Shown here piece after piece: positions 1 through 12,600 of a DNA stretch of 64,000 nucleotides. Origin of the DNA: Odontesthes bonariensis. Taxonomy: Eukaryota; Chordata; Actinopteri; Atheriniformes; Atherinopsidae. Every line of letters starts with the position of its first letter. Within the stretch, counting starts at the first letter, position 1. The stretch covers positions 28,809,163 to 28,873,162 of the forward strand of contig NC_134510.1 in assembly GCF_027942865.1 (NCBI RefSeq), given 5' to 3'. The notes beneath the pieces are model-generated. The model was not told where the DNA came from. It did not search any database and saw only the letters and a list, made by a program, of their open reading frames with translations. The translations under genes were made by a program, and so were the position numbers.

Positions 1-424
1 CCACTGCAGACTGAATATCCCACTTCTATAGCTCAGCCTATTCTTTGTAAATTAATTTTGCGTACATATCTAACTGAGGAAATGAGATATTGATCAAAGG
101 ATATCATCAGGCTACAAGTAGAATCCAATTCTGTGGAAAACACTGTTACATTGTGCTTGTGACATCTAAACTTATCTTATTCAATTTATTCAAACCATCT
201 CGTCTCTTGCTGAACAATTCGCTGCAATGACAGAAGGAGCTCTCACAAACAAACAAGAGAAAGCAATATCTTCAGCAATAGCCAACCAAAGCCACAAACT
301 ACTTTTGCAGCAATCAACAGAGGCCTTTGTAACTCAAAAGGCTTATTATACATTTTATCAGTAGCAGGTTACATTTGGAAACGTACACCTTACATTTGGA
401 AAAGATGCACTTAATTAAGCTCAC
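1..424 (-). other. mtf1: mtf1 intron (first coding exon to zinc-finger exons), partial
   Basis: This stretch follows the splice donor of the first mtf1 coding exon (the GTGAG complement sits just below 425). It is AT-rich and I see no other exon in it. The zinc-finger exons expected next must lie to the left of the window. Confidence 0.7.
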
Positions 425-889
425 CTCCCGCTGCTTGGTCTCCGGGCACTCAGAGTGCAAGGTGAGTGTAGCTCCCTCTATGTTGCGTGGCATCGGGGTG
501 GAACCTGGATTTATCGTGAACTGGATCTGATCTGGAGAAATTGTGTGGTGCACGTAACCTTGTGACATTCCATCAGCCATAAAGGTCAGAGAGCCCTCCT
601 CTTCATCTCCATCACCCTCCCCTTCAGTTAGGAAGGTGACTCCATCTTCATCCCCTCCACAATGACCTTCCTCTTCGCCCTCTTCATCAAGCCGGATAGG
701 GTCCCGCTCAATGAGCACGGTGGTGCGGTCGTACACACGACCAGAGGACGATGAAGGTTCAGCAATCAGAACATCGTCTTTTTCAAAGCGGATCTTGACG
801 TCTTCTTCTTCTTCGTCGTCCCGTTCCAGTGGATCCACTTCCACTTCAAAGTACATTGGCGCCTCCGTATGAGGGCCATTTTCACTCAT
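425..889 (-). CDS. mtf1: Metal regulatory transcription factor 1 (MTF1), first coding exon only
   Basis: MTF1 is the nuclear zinc-sensing factor that binds metal response elements and induces metallothionein and metal-transport genes. The exon encodes 155 residues of the acidic N-terminal region. Recognisable family stretches are [10 protein letters not shown] near the start, [25 protein letters not shown] and the closing [18 protein letters not shown] followed by ECPETKQRE. The ATG at 889 (MSENGP) fits the family start; the frame stays open upstream to a GTG, but there is no ATG there. The exon begins at about 953 after a TTTTCAG acceptor and ends in a GTGAGC donor below 425. In MTF1 the six C2H2 fingers begin directly after this point, so they are off the left edge. 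Two acidic runs (DDEEEEDV and GDGDEEEG) are typical of fish copies. Transcription reads away from inpp5b, on the same strand and downstream of it. Confidence 0.92.
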
Positions 890-2375
890 GGTCCCAGGTG
901 CCTCCTCTCCTTGGCAAGGAGGTCTGCTCACTTACACTGTTAAATGATACAACCTGAAAATAAAAGCGGAAAAAAAGGCGTTATTTTTGTCGAGAAGAGT
1001 TCAAGAAAAGGGAAGTTTATCTTGGAAGGCACATGAAGTCATAAGGCAGTTACTACTGTCCAAAAGTTTAATTAAATAAAAAGCAGCTCCAAACATAAAA
1101 GACTAATAAAACAAACAAACACAAAAACAGCCAAACTCATCATGTTCTCGGGAATATTGCTCCAGGTGTGCTCTTTTTAAAAGGCGAGGACATTCTACGG
1201 TGTATAGTAAACCAAAGCGTTCACAGAAGTAATTTATTGTTAAGAAAAGACTTCCTGTCTGGTTGAAGTTTCAGTTTGAAAGTAGGGATGAGTTTTAACA
1301 CACAACCTACTTGAAAGCACAGCTGTCAACTACAAAATTTCTCTGACAGCCATCAATATTTACCAAAAACTGTCTACATAAAGCCTCAAAAGTGAGATAT
1401 GTCTACAGACGTCCTAAATCCCAAAGTTAAATCATCCCTCTACCCCCTTCAACACACTTGTCCTTCGCTGGAAATGTATATATAATCAACAATGAGAAGA
1501 AATTGCTCAAAAAGTACTAGCTTAAAGTACAAATGAGCCCTGTTTAGGGAAACTTACCCCACACATCGAGAACTTTCTGACAAGTGAGAAAACGAGACTA
1601 CAACTAAATATCCACCTGATAAACTTTATGGTTTCCAAGCAATTAAAACTCATCAGATTAGCTTTCACAAAACGTTATCTGTGAGATATTAAAGATGCCA
1701 AACTTTTAAGGCAATGACAATCAACTTTTCCGTACTCGACATTCCCACCTAACGTTTTCACAAAAATAAGGTTTACAAACACGGAGGGGTCTCTTAAACA
1801 CGTCGTCACTGCAAAGCATGCAGTCCATTCAGGATGATTAACGTTTGAATGACAGCGTATTTATGTTTCCTTTACTAAATGTCACAGTACTGAGAGGTTG
1901 CTAGCCGTGCACTGTTAGCACGCTGTGTACGTAGCTACTGGTGGATAACTGGTTAGATATTTCAGAAAACATCTTAATCACACAGTTTCCGAAATGTGTA
2001 ACGTTAGCTAATTTTTTTCGCTTTTTTTTAAAAAAAAAAGAAAGTATTTCGTAGCTTGACTGTTGAGTAAACAAACCAGTCGCGTTTTTGTCTTTAACCA
2101 ATGTGTTAAATGTAGCTAAGGTAACGCTACTTAGCATTGAATTACGAAAGCTATGTCAACTACCAAACATTTCTCTACACATGCATAGATTTGCTAAGTA
2201 ACAACTTAGCTCATAGCTAAGCTAAGGGGCTAGCTAGCAACGTTAACTGTCGACAGTTGACATCAAAGATCTACCCAGCAGCAGGGATAACAGTTTTAAT
2301 GGTATCAAATGATAAAATAGCACGTTAACGCCAAAGTTAACGGGCCTGACAAATGACATTTAAACATATTTTTAC

Positions 2376-2460
2376 CTTTGATAAATGTAAGCCTTATCCC
2401 TATGTTGAGGATGGTAAGCACTTTCTTCCTACCTCCTCCCTACAGTGGGATACCATACGT
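2376..2460 (-). promoter_or_regulatory. mtf1: Probable mtf1 5' non-coding exon and promoter
   Basis: On the minus strand a GTAAAAATA donor lies at 2367-2375, in the right place for the splice that feeds the coding exon acceptor at 953. The presumed exon is 2376 to about 2450. A CRE-like half site (TACGTCAC, 2456-2463) lies beside it. The transcription start was not determined; the exon is inferred from position and the donor only. Confidence 0.4.
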
Positions 2461-2779
2461 CACAGATCATAGCCATCCGTGATGAATTATGGGAAATTAA
2501 ATATCACTTAAAAACATTAAACTAAATCATTATAAAGCCACAGACTTATATGTCGCAATAGGTTGAAAAGTAAACACATTAAGTGTTGTTTGGTTGTGAA
2601 TTGGACCATTTAGTTTAAATAATATAAATAATTAAATAAAAATAAATTAAATAAAGTATTAAATAATCTCCACTGACACATGGTTTCCAATGGGTTTTTT
2701 TTTTAATATAAAAACAATATGACGTTGAGATCAGGGGCATTAAAATACAAATTATTCTTTTAAATAAAATATACATACA

Positions 2780-2801
2780 AAAAAAAAAAAAAAAAAAAAA
2801 A
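2780..2801. repeat. Poly(A) tract between mtf1 and inpp5b
   Basis: A pure A run of about 22 bases lies in the roughly 500-bp spacer between the inpp5b polyadenylation signal and the mtf1 first exon. There is no gene in this spacer. Confidence 0.8.
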
Positions 2802-2963
2802 ACTGTTAGTTTTCCACAGATGATCAACGACATACAATAAAATGTGCATCAATAGAAAACAAGAATTGTTTTGAAACTATTATCATACAATAACAATGTC
2901 TTTTTGTCATTACATTATTTACCTACACAAAGAGCCATCTGGGAATATAACAAATCTTTACAG

Positions 2964-2969
2964 TTTATT
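2964..2969 (-). promoter_or_regulatory. inpp5b: inpp5b polyadenylation signal (AATAAA on minus strand)
   Basis: TTTATT on the plus strand reads AATAAA on the gene strand, 63 bases past the inpp5b stop codon. It is the nearest canonical signal and would give a very short 3' UTR. Confidence 0.5.
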
Positions 2970-3031
2970 TCAAATACTGGACATAATAGATTTTTAGTGT
3001 TCAGCTTCAGCAAAGAGGAAGAAACCTCCTT

Positions 3032-3547
3032 CTAGGAGGAGCCTTGGGTCAGGAAGTGCTGAAAGAACTCCTGAGTCTTTCTCTTCTCGGCAAGATCCTG
3101 CTTCTTAGGTGATCTCAGGAGCAAGGAGGCGAAAATGGTGGCTATGCATAAAGAAAATGAATTATTCCTACAGAATAGTAGTTTGATGTCAAACAGTGTA
3201 CCAAGGAGACAGTTTTTATTTGGTTCTAAGGTTGTGCTAATGAACAGAACTACATTTAAGGTACATTTTGAGAAACGTGACAAGAAACAAGAAAAACAAG
3301 GAATTTTCAATAAGTTGTTCATTTTGTTGCCATTGCTTACTTCACATCAAAAACATTTATACATTGAAGGATTCTCTTTATAAAAGAGCAATTTTCTTCC
3401 TTTTCTTACCCAAGATGCCAACATCTAATCGATTGCTAGCAGAATTCTTCAAGAGCTCACGAAGAAAGGCAGCTAAATAGTTAAACACGTTTTTATGGCA
3501 CTGAGGTAGCGTGGAAACGACCTAAGGACAGACGACATAAAAATGAC

Positions 3548-3603
<56 letters not shown>

Positions 3604-6600
3604 TATATATAATATTTCACAATTTAAAACGTCTCCAAATAGAATTGGAAATGTCTGCTGGCTGTTTCACTTACTTTCTCACACTGGCTGGCATTGGAGC
3701 AGCATTCTAGGCACTGCTGGTAAAAAGAGCAAGGAACAACAGGCTCTGGGAGGGCATCTAAAAAGAGAAGCAAGGCCTCCGCCACAGAGTGGTTACTGCC
3801 CGCTGCAAGTCAACACAGGGTCAAGGGTTCTAATGCTTGTACACGATGTGGAGGTGATATACAGTAAAGCCTGATTTATACTCGGAAACCAGGTCATCTG
3901 CGTGTGTGTCGCAGTTAACGCAGACATGCCCCCCCCCCCTACGCAGACACTCTGGTGCACCTCCTCAAAATTGTACTCACCGCAGACATCGCCGCAGGGA
4001 GGAGAGAAAGGAGGCCTCTGATTGGTCAACTCTACATCCGCTCTACACTATGCGTATTTCCGGTTTGCTAACCGGCTGACGCTAAAGGGCGGATTATAGT
4101 TCTGCGTCTATCGTCTTGACGTGTTGCTTTGCTCTGGTCGCGAACCACTTTTCATGTTATGGTTCTGCAACCTCGGTCTGGAATTTCTCGGGACGCACAG
4201 CAGTTTCCCCTCGCGAGAATTTCGGTGGGCGGTGACGAGAACTTCGGGGGCTCTGCGTCCGAGCGTCAGAGGCTTTGCGTCTGAAGCATAAATCAGCCTT
4301 AACCGTGCTAACCGTGACGATTCTTTCCCTCTTTGCCAGCTCCAGTAGTAGCAATATTTCTTCTATTTCTAGATCGATCAGCTGCATCTCAATCAAAGTG
4401 CGCATTCGTCCAGTCGCCATTGTTGTTGAATGACCTCCGTAACCGTAACACCCACAATCCTAGCTTGTTCGTGATTGTCCCTCTTGCGTTGTGGCGTGGG
4501 ATTAACATAGCGCAGACAGCGCTTCAAGGCATAAATCAAAAATAACTGTGTCGTGTCTGCGACAAGCTCACTGCGACACACTGCTGCGAAGTATACACAA
4601 GCCTTAAAATTCCAGGGCCTCAATCAAAACCAACTGAACTATCATATTAGATAGATTGCCATCATACCTGCAGTGAACCGTATCTGGAATGAAACCACTG
4701 GCATTCAGCTTTTATTTGATAGCATTATATACCCCTATCAGCTCTGTCTTTGGTATTTGAATGACTGAGTATAAAAGGGTTGATGAATCAGTGTTTATCT
4801 AATACAGATGTTCAATGAGAAAATAACAAAAATATGCACAGATCATACTTGCACCTTCAAATATTTCATAGTAACAACTAATTCTTAGAAATTGTTATCA
4901 CAGAAGGATACGGAGGGAATCTGGCATCCCTGTGTCAAGACAATCCCTTATTTCTCCAAATTCACTCCGAAGCCCAGGCTGCTGAAATATATCTTCCTGT
5001 AAGAAGAAGACAGCATAGCATGTTTTGACTGAATCTTTCAAGAGCACAGGTCTAGTTTGACAAAAGTAAATAAATAAATAAATTGTTTTATGGCTCGAGG
5101 AACCGAGGAAAACTGAATTAATTTAATAGGAATGATTGGTTGTTTAAGTGATCTGAAACAAGACTTAAAAAAAGAAAAAAGAAGAAGAGATTAGAGAGTT
5201 AATCAATTTAGATGCTCTACAAAGTTACTCCAATGCTGAAATATTTTTGTATTTTCAAACCAGAATTCAAACCCTTAAAAACTCTTAAGCATAAATGGTT
5301 ACAAAATTATACAATTGTATAGAACTGATCCAAAATTGAGCAAGAAGAGTACAACCAACAACTACAAAACGGCTACGATGTAATCCAGGGGGCAATTATC
5401 CATTTCAAAGTATAAGTCTTTGGCGTCTGTCAAATTCCCCTTCCCAGCAAAAAAGGCAGTGGTTTTGTGTCAGTGTATTTCTAAATTGCCACAATGCCTG
5501 CCCAGGCAGGCATTGTGGCAATAGCTCACCAAGGCCCTCTCAGATGAGCCTTGGTGAGCTATGCTTACAATGGAAGATGCCAAACCCCTATGTACTCAGA
5601 GTCGACTACTCACTGCTACTCACATGATGAACACACACATAACAGTGTAGTGTCCTGTTTCACGCTGCACTGTTAGGATGGTACACACCTATGTCTTGGC
5701 AGTAATATCTGCAGTGAAAAACAACTAAGCCAAAATACCTGGTCCAAAAAGTGAGTGCTATCAAGTTGAGCCGTGACATGCGGAGGAAAAAAAACAACCA
5801 AAAAAACACCACACAGTACAGTCAATCAAACGAGAACAAATCAAAGAAAGGAGCACTTTTTTCCTGATAAAAAAATGCTGCTTCAAGAACAAAGAGACCT
5901 GCTGCAGAAAGAATGAAGGCAATTTGAGTGGATAAGTTATTTGGCTGTCCTTGTAAAAGTGCACACAAAAGCACCGAGGGGCAAGAGCTATTTTACTTTA
6001 ATGCTGACAACTCCCTCCTGGGTTAAACTGCTGCCATTTTGCGTTTGCAGGTTATAGCAGTTTTACTCAAAAATCAGACCGAGTTCGAATATTTGTCTCA
6101 TCTCAATTTATGTGTCGTCATGAATAAAAAGCCCAGGAGGGTACCCAGAGCAGAGTTATTCACCCAAAACGAACAAAGTATAAATTAGGTGCTTTCTATG
6201 TTTTTTAGATTTGATCAAACTGAAATATATCCATCAAATTGTCATACCTGTTTAACTGCATTGCGGAACAAGTGATCCACCATCATCCACAGTTCTTTAG
6301 GAATGTCAAGAGGCTTCTCTGTGGTTGCTGCATTCTCATTTCCAGACACATCGGCCTGAACAAACAGAGCAAAAAGATTGCAGTTTAATTGAATGAAAAA
6401 TGAAACAAATGAAAAAGATTTCAATGAGGTACTCACCAGTTCACGGAGGGTCTCTGGCGACATGTCTTGAATGGGTTCCCTCAGATGACACAAAGAATAA
6501 ATAGAGGTGCCATAGCAGCTCGGTATATAGTTCCCTGTTACAGAGATGAAGTAGTCCTTGCCCCGCTCCAGATGGAGGACCAGAATGTCTTCAATCTGCT

Positions 6601-9600
6601 GCTTGCCACAATTAAGATCTGGTGCTGTCGAGCGGTTTACAAAAACCTCAAGCTCAATGTTCACAGAACCCCCTAAAGAACGAGAGAGTCGCACACAATT
6701 TTAAGAGAAGGTGGCCGAACGGTCACTACAAGCAATTTCTGAGGTACAGTGAACCCTCGCTATAACGCGGTTCATCTTTCACGGTCTCGCTGCTTCACGG
6801 ATTTGCATCGTGCATTGTGTTCTGCATTCTGATTGGCTAAACAGTCTCTCCGCTTCTACTTTACCTGTGTGTCAATAACGTTGCGGTTTAAAATATACAC
6901 GTTCATTACAGTTCTCAAACATAATCGATGGTGGCATGTCGGTATATATAAATCTTTTTGCCCAGAAGAAAAAAAGAGCGACAACAACTACCGATAACTA
7001 AGCTCTTCTCTCGAAAAAACACACCTGCACCGCGGGCTTTAGAAGAAAAAAAACGCTACAGAGCGGAGTCAGGATGCAGCGGCTCAGTCAGAAGATCAGT
7101 GAAATACACGTGAGTCACTATTTGTCCCACTGTACTTTGTATTTTTTTTCAAAATCATTTTTCATTTTCTCCCGTTCTAATCCAATGACTCGGGTCGCGG
7201 TGGGGCGGCGCTGATCTCCGCAATTTGAAGCCTTCAGTTCGTATTGATGATGAAAATGATTATTTTACAGTAGGCTACAGTAGTTATTTGTAAAAAAAAA
7301 AAAAACAACCTTTATACAGTACTTTTATTTGTTAAACAAATGCTTGAGCCTGTAAAACGGCTTTGTTCTTTGGTTTCAATGTATTATGGAGTATTTCATT
7401 GTATAATAATTGTAAAAAAAAAAAAAAAAGGTTTCTACTTCACGGATTTCGCCTATCACGGGTTCTTTTTGGAACGTAACCCCCGCGAAAAACGAGGGTT
7501 CACTGTAGTGCTCTTTGAAGATTTATGAAGCATCACAATAAAGCTGTTGTTACAGAGACTGTGATGGAATTTCATCTTTCTAAACACGTAAAAAGAAGAA
7601 TTACCAAAATCATGGCTAAAGGAGCTGACTAAAAGCAGAGCTCTGATGTTAAGTCTGTGGCAAATGAACACAGAAAAAAGTGTCTGTTGATGTGTCTCAC
7701 CCTGAGCAATAAAGCCTTTGGGAGGGTTGGCTGTGAGCCACGGCTTGCAGTATGTGGCCTCATTCGGCTTCTGGATGAACTCAAACTGACACGGGACCTG
7801 TCCATCATTCAAGAGGGTCAGTGTCTCCGCCTGATGTTGCATGTACTTCACATCCTTGAAGTGGAACTGGAAGAATACAGATTCAGGAAGCAAGATGAAA
7901 AAAAGTTGCGTCCTGTGACACACTTTAAATTTCTTCACCAGACTCAAAGCCAAAGATCAATACATTCCATCAGTGGTGATGGTTTAGCACACAGTCTATT
8001 AAAATGACAGTGAGACGGAAATTGATCACAGGAGGTGTATCAAAAGGCATTACAGCTCACATTACAATATAAATGATGGGATGAAACAGCATAAGAAACT
8101 TTATACCTCTCGCTTGGACAAGGTTACAGAGGGGATACATTCATTCTCCATTTTGTCTATATTGCGAACAATCTCTTCAAAGGTCTTCTTATAGGCCTCA
8201 GCATTTATTCTCTTGATCTGTGGCAACAAACAGGAGGGAGTCAGAGGCAAAGAAAAATTGCTCCATCAAAGGGCCATCAAAAAATATTGCAGTGACATCA
8301 TGCTGCCTCAACAAAATTCTCTTTCACATTAAATTAATAGCTGAAATCAAATCAGAATACACTGACACAGGTTTTATGTACGTTTAAAAAGGAAGACGAA
8401 GGAGCATCATTTAAAAAAATAAAAAATGAAACCAAACTAAATCAAATCACAGATGAAATAAGTTAGAAAGCTAAAGGCTTTACCCCGATGATGAGCAGAG
8501 AACTGACAGGTTTATGGTCACTGGTCTTCAGAGCCATATGACTCTGGTAATGCTGCTGTTGGATGTTCTTCCCTCTCCACAGGATACGGTCACACCATGC
8601 AGGGACGCGACATTTTTCACTACATGCGGAGGAAGAAATGACAGACATCAATTCTCAAGAGTAGTATCTCCGTCTCGTAACTTATTTGTACATATGTTAT
8701 TAACCCATTGACGCCGGATGTTGCGTAGCGCAACATTGCCCCTAACGCCGGTTGTTGCGTAGCGCAACATTGTCCCTAACGCCGGTTGTTGCGTATCGCA
8801 ACATTGTCCCTAACGCCGGTTGTTGCGTAGCACAACATTGTTCATTTATCATTATTTTCAAGACGCATGCAGCATGTAATGCACAATAATTGGTTCAAAT
8901 ACACATGAGGTGGGTGTTTTCCATTAGCCTGTTCTGCAATAGTGCGTTTGTAGCTAATTTGACAGCTCGGCTACAATGGCTGCGGTTAACGAGACATACT
9001 GTGACAGCGATGGAAGTGATGTGGAGTTGGAAGGGAATGATCAACAGAATTTATTAGAGGAAGTGAGGCAGTCCGCTGGATTTCGCACCCGACGTCAACA
9101 AAAGTTTACTCGTACACCGGGGCTGAAGGTGCCAATATCTGAAGATGCAAGTCCTTTAGATGTGTTCTCGCATATTTTCACTGATGAAGTTTGGGATATG
9201 TTGGTGACACAGACAAACTTATATGCGGATCAGGCGCGCGGCCACACACCATCCAAGTGGAGCCCCGTGTCAAAGCAGGAGATGAAATCTTTCATCGGTC
9301 TCTGCCTAACTTTTGGAATAATCAAACTACCAACTCGCCGGGATTGAGGCAGAGCAAGTGGCTGTATCAGACAAATGTAGCCCGAGTGATGGCACGAGAT
9401 CGTTTCGACATGATCTGGAGGTAATTATTTATTTTTGCGCTGCATTCTGACGACTTCTCATTCTTATTTGAGTGGCGTTGGCCTTGTGTAAAAAAAAAAG
9501 AGAGCCCGGTGCGAATTACTGCAGTATGACAACTATGATGTTTTAGAAGTCGTGTCACTGAAGTATACAGTGTAACTGCACAATGCAAGATATATTGCAG

Positions 9601-12600
9601 GGTTTTTTTTTAATCATTCATTATTATTGCTGATATTATGATTAAGTTATAGTATAGTAACAGTATAGTAATAGTAGTATAATAAATAGCAGCATTGGGT
9701 ATTATCCTGAATCTTAAAGCAAAACTACATGAACCAAATGTCCAACATTGATTTAAAAAAAGTAATACAATCCAGCCAGCGAAAAAAAATGTTTTCAATA
9801 AATTGTTTTTAGTTAAAAAAAACCTCAGGCATTGGGGACCTTTTCTAAAAACTGGCTTAGGCATTGAGCAGCCTTTTTTGCAGGTGCTTTAGGCGCCAAT
9901 GGGTTAAGGTCAATGATATTGTCCCAGCAGGGATATTTTGTTTGGTGGCATGAGTGAACAAAATACTACAACACTGCTTCACCAATTCAAGGTCACATGA
10001 ACTGTGGCGCATCTTTGGTGATAACGTTAATTAACAAAACAACTGGGTGGAAAAAGCAATTTACTAAGGCCACTGGAACAAATTAAAGTTTGTCTTCTGA
10101 TTAAGTGCCTTTGGTGCAATATAAGCTTGCACACGTTTCACCTGTAAAGGCAAAGCAAGCTGTTTAAAGACTGTATGGTACTGCGTCTTTTTAATGGGCT
10201 GATATATCCCCTCTGCATTAAATCTGCAGTATTCAACCTTAAATTTGACCACAAAGGCTATCTTTTTGTAAATTCTCATAAAACGGAGTTGAGCTGCTGA
10301 GTAAAGCGATGCCTGTGACTTTAAAAAGCTTCTGACAAATATTTAATCGAGGAGATGGAAGAAAAATGAGCTGGATGAGCCAATTTGCTTTCGGTTTTAA
10401 AAATGTCTTTCTCTACCTACTCTAACTTTGATTTAAAAAAATAAAAATAAAATTACATTAGTGAAGACTGAAATTCTTCTAAAAATAACGCTGTATTCTA
10501 TTTAGCTTTTATTAGAGATTACCTCGTATCCCATTTATCAGAGCCGGTGTCATATTTGTAAGTGGGCTGGAAATCAATCCCTCCTTCCTCAAAGCCAACA
10601 AACACAGCTTCTTCATCGATCTGCCTCTTGAGCTGAGGACCACACAGAAGTGATGAATATCAGCACTCATGAACACAAATGATTGGTTGGGCTATTAAAA
10701 AAAAAAAAAAAAAAAAAAGAGAGATCAATATCACCTGATCATAATTGTGCAATGTCTCAAAGTCCTTCTTGCTGATTAGCTCTTTCACACTGTCGACGTC
10801 AAGGTCGCCAATTCTGTAGTTAAGGTCCCCAATCCATAAAATCACACTGATCAAGGGAGCACAGAAACACAAACAGAAAATAATATGACAGATGATTAGG
10901 ATTTCCAGTGTCACACGAAGCTATAACATGCATTTCAATTCTATTCAGTACATAAATCGAAACATGAGTGGGTTTGAACAAACAGTGGCAGCAAACAGCC
11001 TTTAGGATTAAAGGAATGCATACTGTAACCAATTCTAAGTCTGGAGGGCTTACTTTAGGTTATGTATTTGATGCCGCATCATAATACGTACACAAATACC
11101 TTTCAATCCATTTGAACTACAGTGTAACTACGATACATTCATGGTTACGCACTTGTGCTTCATGATAGTGAGTGGAGGCTGGGTAAGGTCGAGTTGCCGA
11201 AACTGAAGACGGCTGCAAATATCCTTGTAGTCTTGATTACGTCTTTCATATTCTTCCACATGTGCAGCAAGGTGAGAGTTGACCACGCAGATATCAGAGT
11301 TGTGGAAGCGAAATCGGATTGACACGGCACCTTTGTTTCCCTGTGAATCAGTAAAATATTGAAACGTGTTGAGAAAATCATGTTAGCAGAGTTTTAGTCA
11401 ACTCCTGCAAGGAAAAGTAAAGAAACCACTTTCATGTTTCGAATGATTCCCGATGCAAATTTTAAACCACTCTCTTAGTACTGCAAGAAAACTTGGCGCA
11501 TCCACACAAGGCGCCTCCACTGGTCATGGGTCAGCCATCTGCACTAAACTGCAGGGACTGCTAAGTAAGCATGGCCATATGAGACCAAAATAACCGAGTA
11601 ACAGTGCATGTGGAATGAAGCAGGAGCAGCTGGATGTAATGCATCGTGGATAAATAGGCACTGAAGTGAACAGTCCAAAGGAGGAAGCACAGAAGATTCT
11701 GAATTGACATGAATACATCAAACCTTATTGCATAGTATGGCCTTATTCTCTGTGACCTGCCTTCAGTTGTTATGTCAGTGAAACAGCATCGACACCGAAG
11801 GAGCACAATTATTATTATTATTGTCTTTGTTGTTTCCATTTCTTGTATTAATCCAAAATTGATGTTTACAGCTACTATCGATTGTTTGCCATAATCAATG
11901 CATTCTAATATGATGGGAATCTAAAGCCACTTTATGAGGAGGCGACAACACTGCCAGCAACATTTAAACTTCAGAAGCTGATGGCTGGCAGAGCTCATTT
12001 TGGAAAAAAATTCAAGTTCATGTTTATTAATTTCTGATAAAGCAATATAGAAAAGAAATCAGCAAAAACCGCTTTTCTTTTGTTCTCATCCAGGTATCCC
12101 AACACAAACATCCACTTAACTGAAACTCTGATCAGCTGCCCACATCTACATTAGTGCCATGTGCAACACGATACCTTAACACCATTTCTGAAACCCCTTT
12201 GTGAATGACAGAGCAGAGTAGAAGCAGTCCTCACCATCCTTCCCATAATGCCAGTGCCCACAGTCTCAGCCTCCACATCGGAGATGAACTCTGCATGTTC
12301 TTTCTTCACATAGAAGATCAGCATGATACCCACAAGACGCACCAACTTCACCTGTAAACAGCAGATGCCAAGTTTACAGATATGAGATGCAAGAAAATAT
12401 ATTCAGCAATCCACAACTCTTTTAATTGATTGTTTGTGACAACAAATGCAGCAGCCTCTTTTTTTGTGTGTTTGTTTTTTTTATTGCCGTAACAAAAACC
12501 AGAACATTCAAAGTCATTCAGTCTCATCCTTTCTCTCATCTCAAGATAAATAGAAGAAGAAATAAGCATCCAAGATTAGGAGGCTGTTGTGCATGGAAAG

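Larger units (their letters stand above)
8704..9903 (+). mobile_element. piggyBac-family transposon, internally deleted
   Basis: The element is bounded by TTAA at 8700-8703 and 9904-9907, the piggyBac target site. Its ends are CCCATTGACGCC and, complemented, CCCATTGGCGCC. It carries the start of a piggyBac transposase near its left end, then AT-rich filler. A subterminal motif resembling the right end (GGCATTGGGGACC at about 9828, GGCATTGAGCAGCC at about 9860) repeats near that end. It lies in the inpp5b intron between exons 8484-8619 and 10523-10632. Confidence 0.85.

Noticed and set aside
4630..4700. A minus-strand stretch reading [10 protein letters not shown], resembling the LPEPVV part of the inpp5b RhoGAP-like domain
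   Set aside because: An in-frame stop precedes it, and the true exon with [16 protein letters not shown] is at 3675-3802 with correct splice phase.
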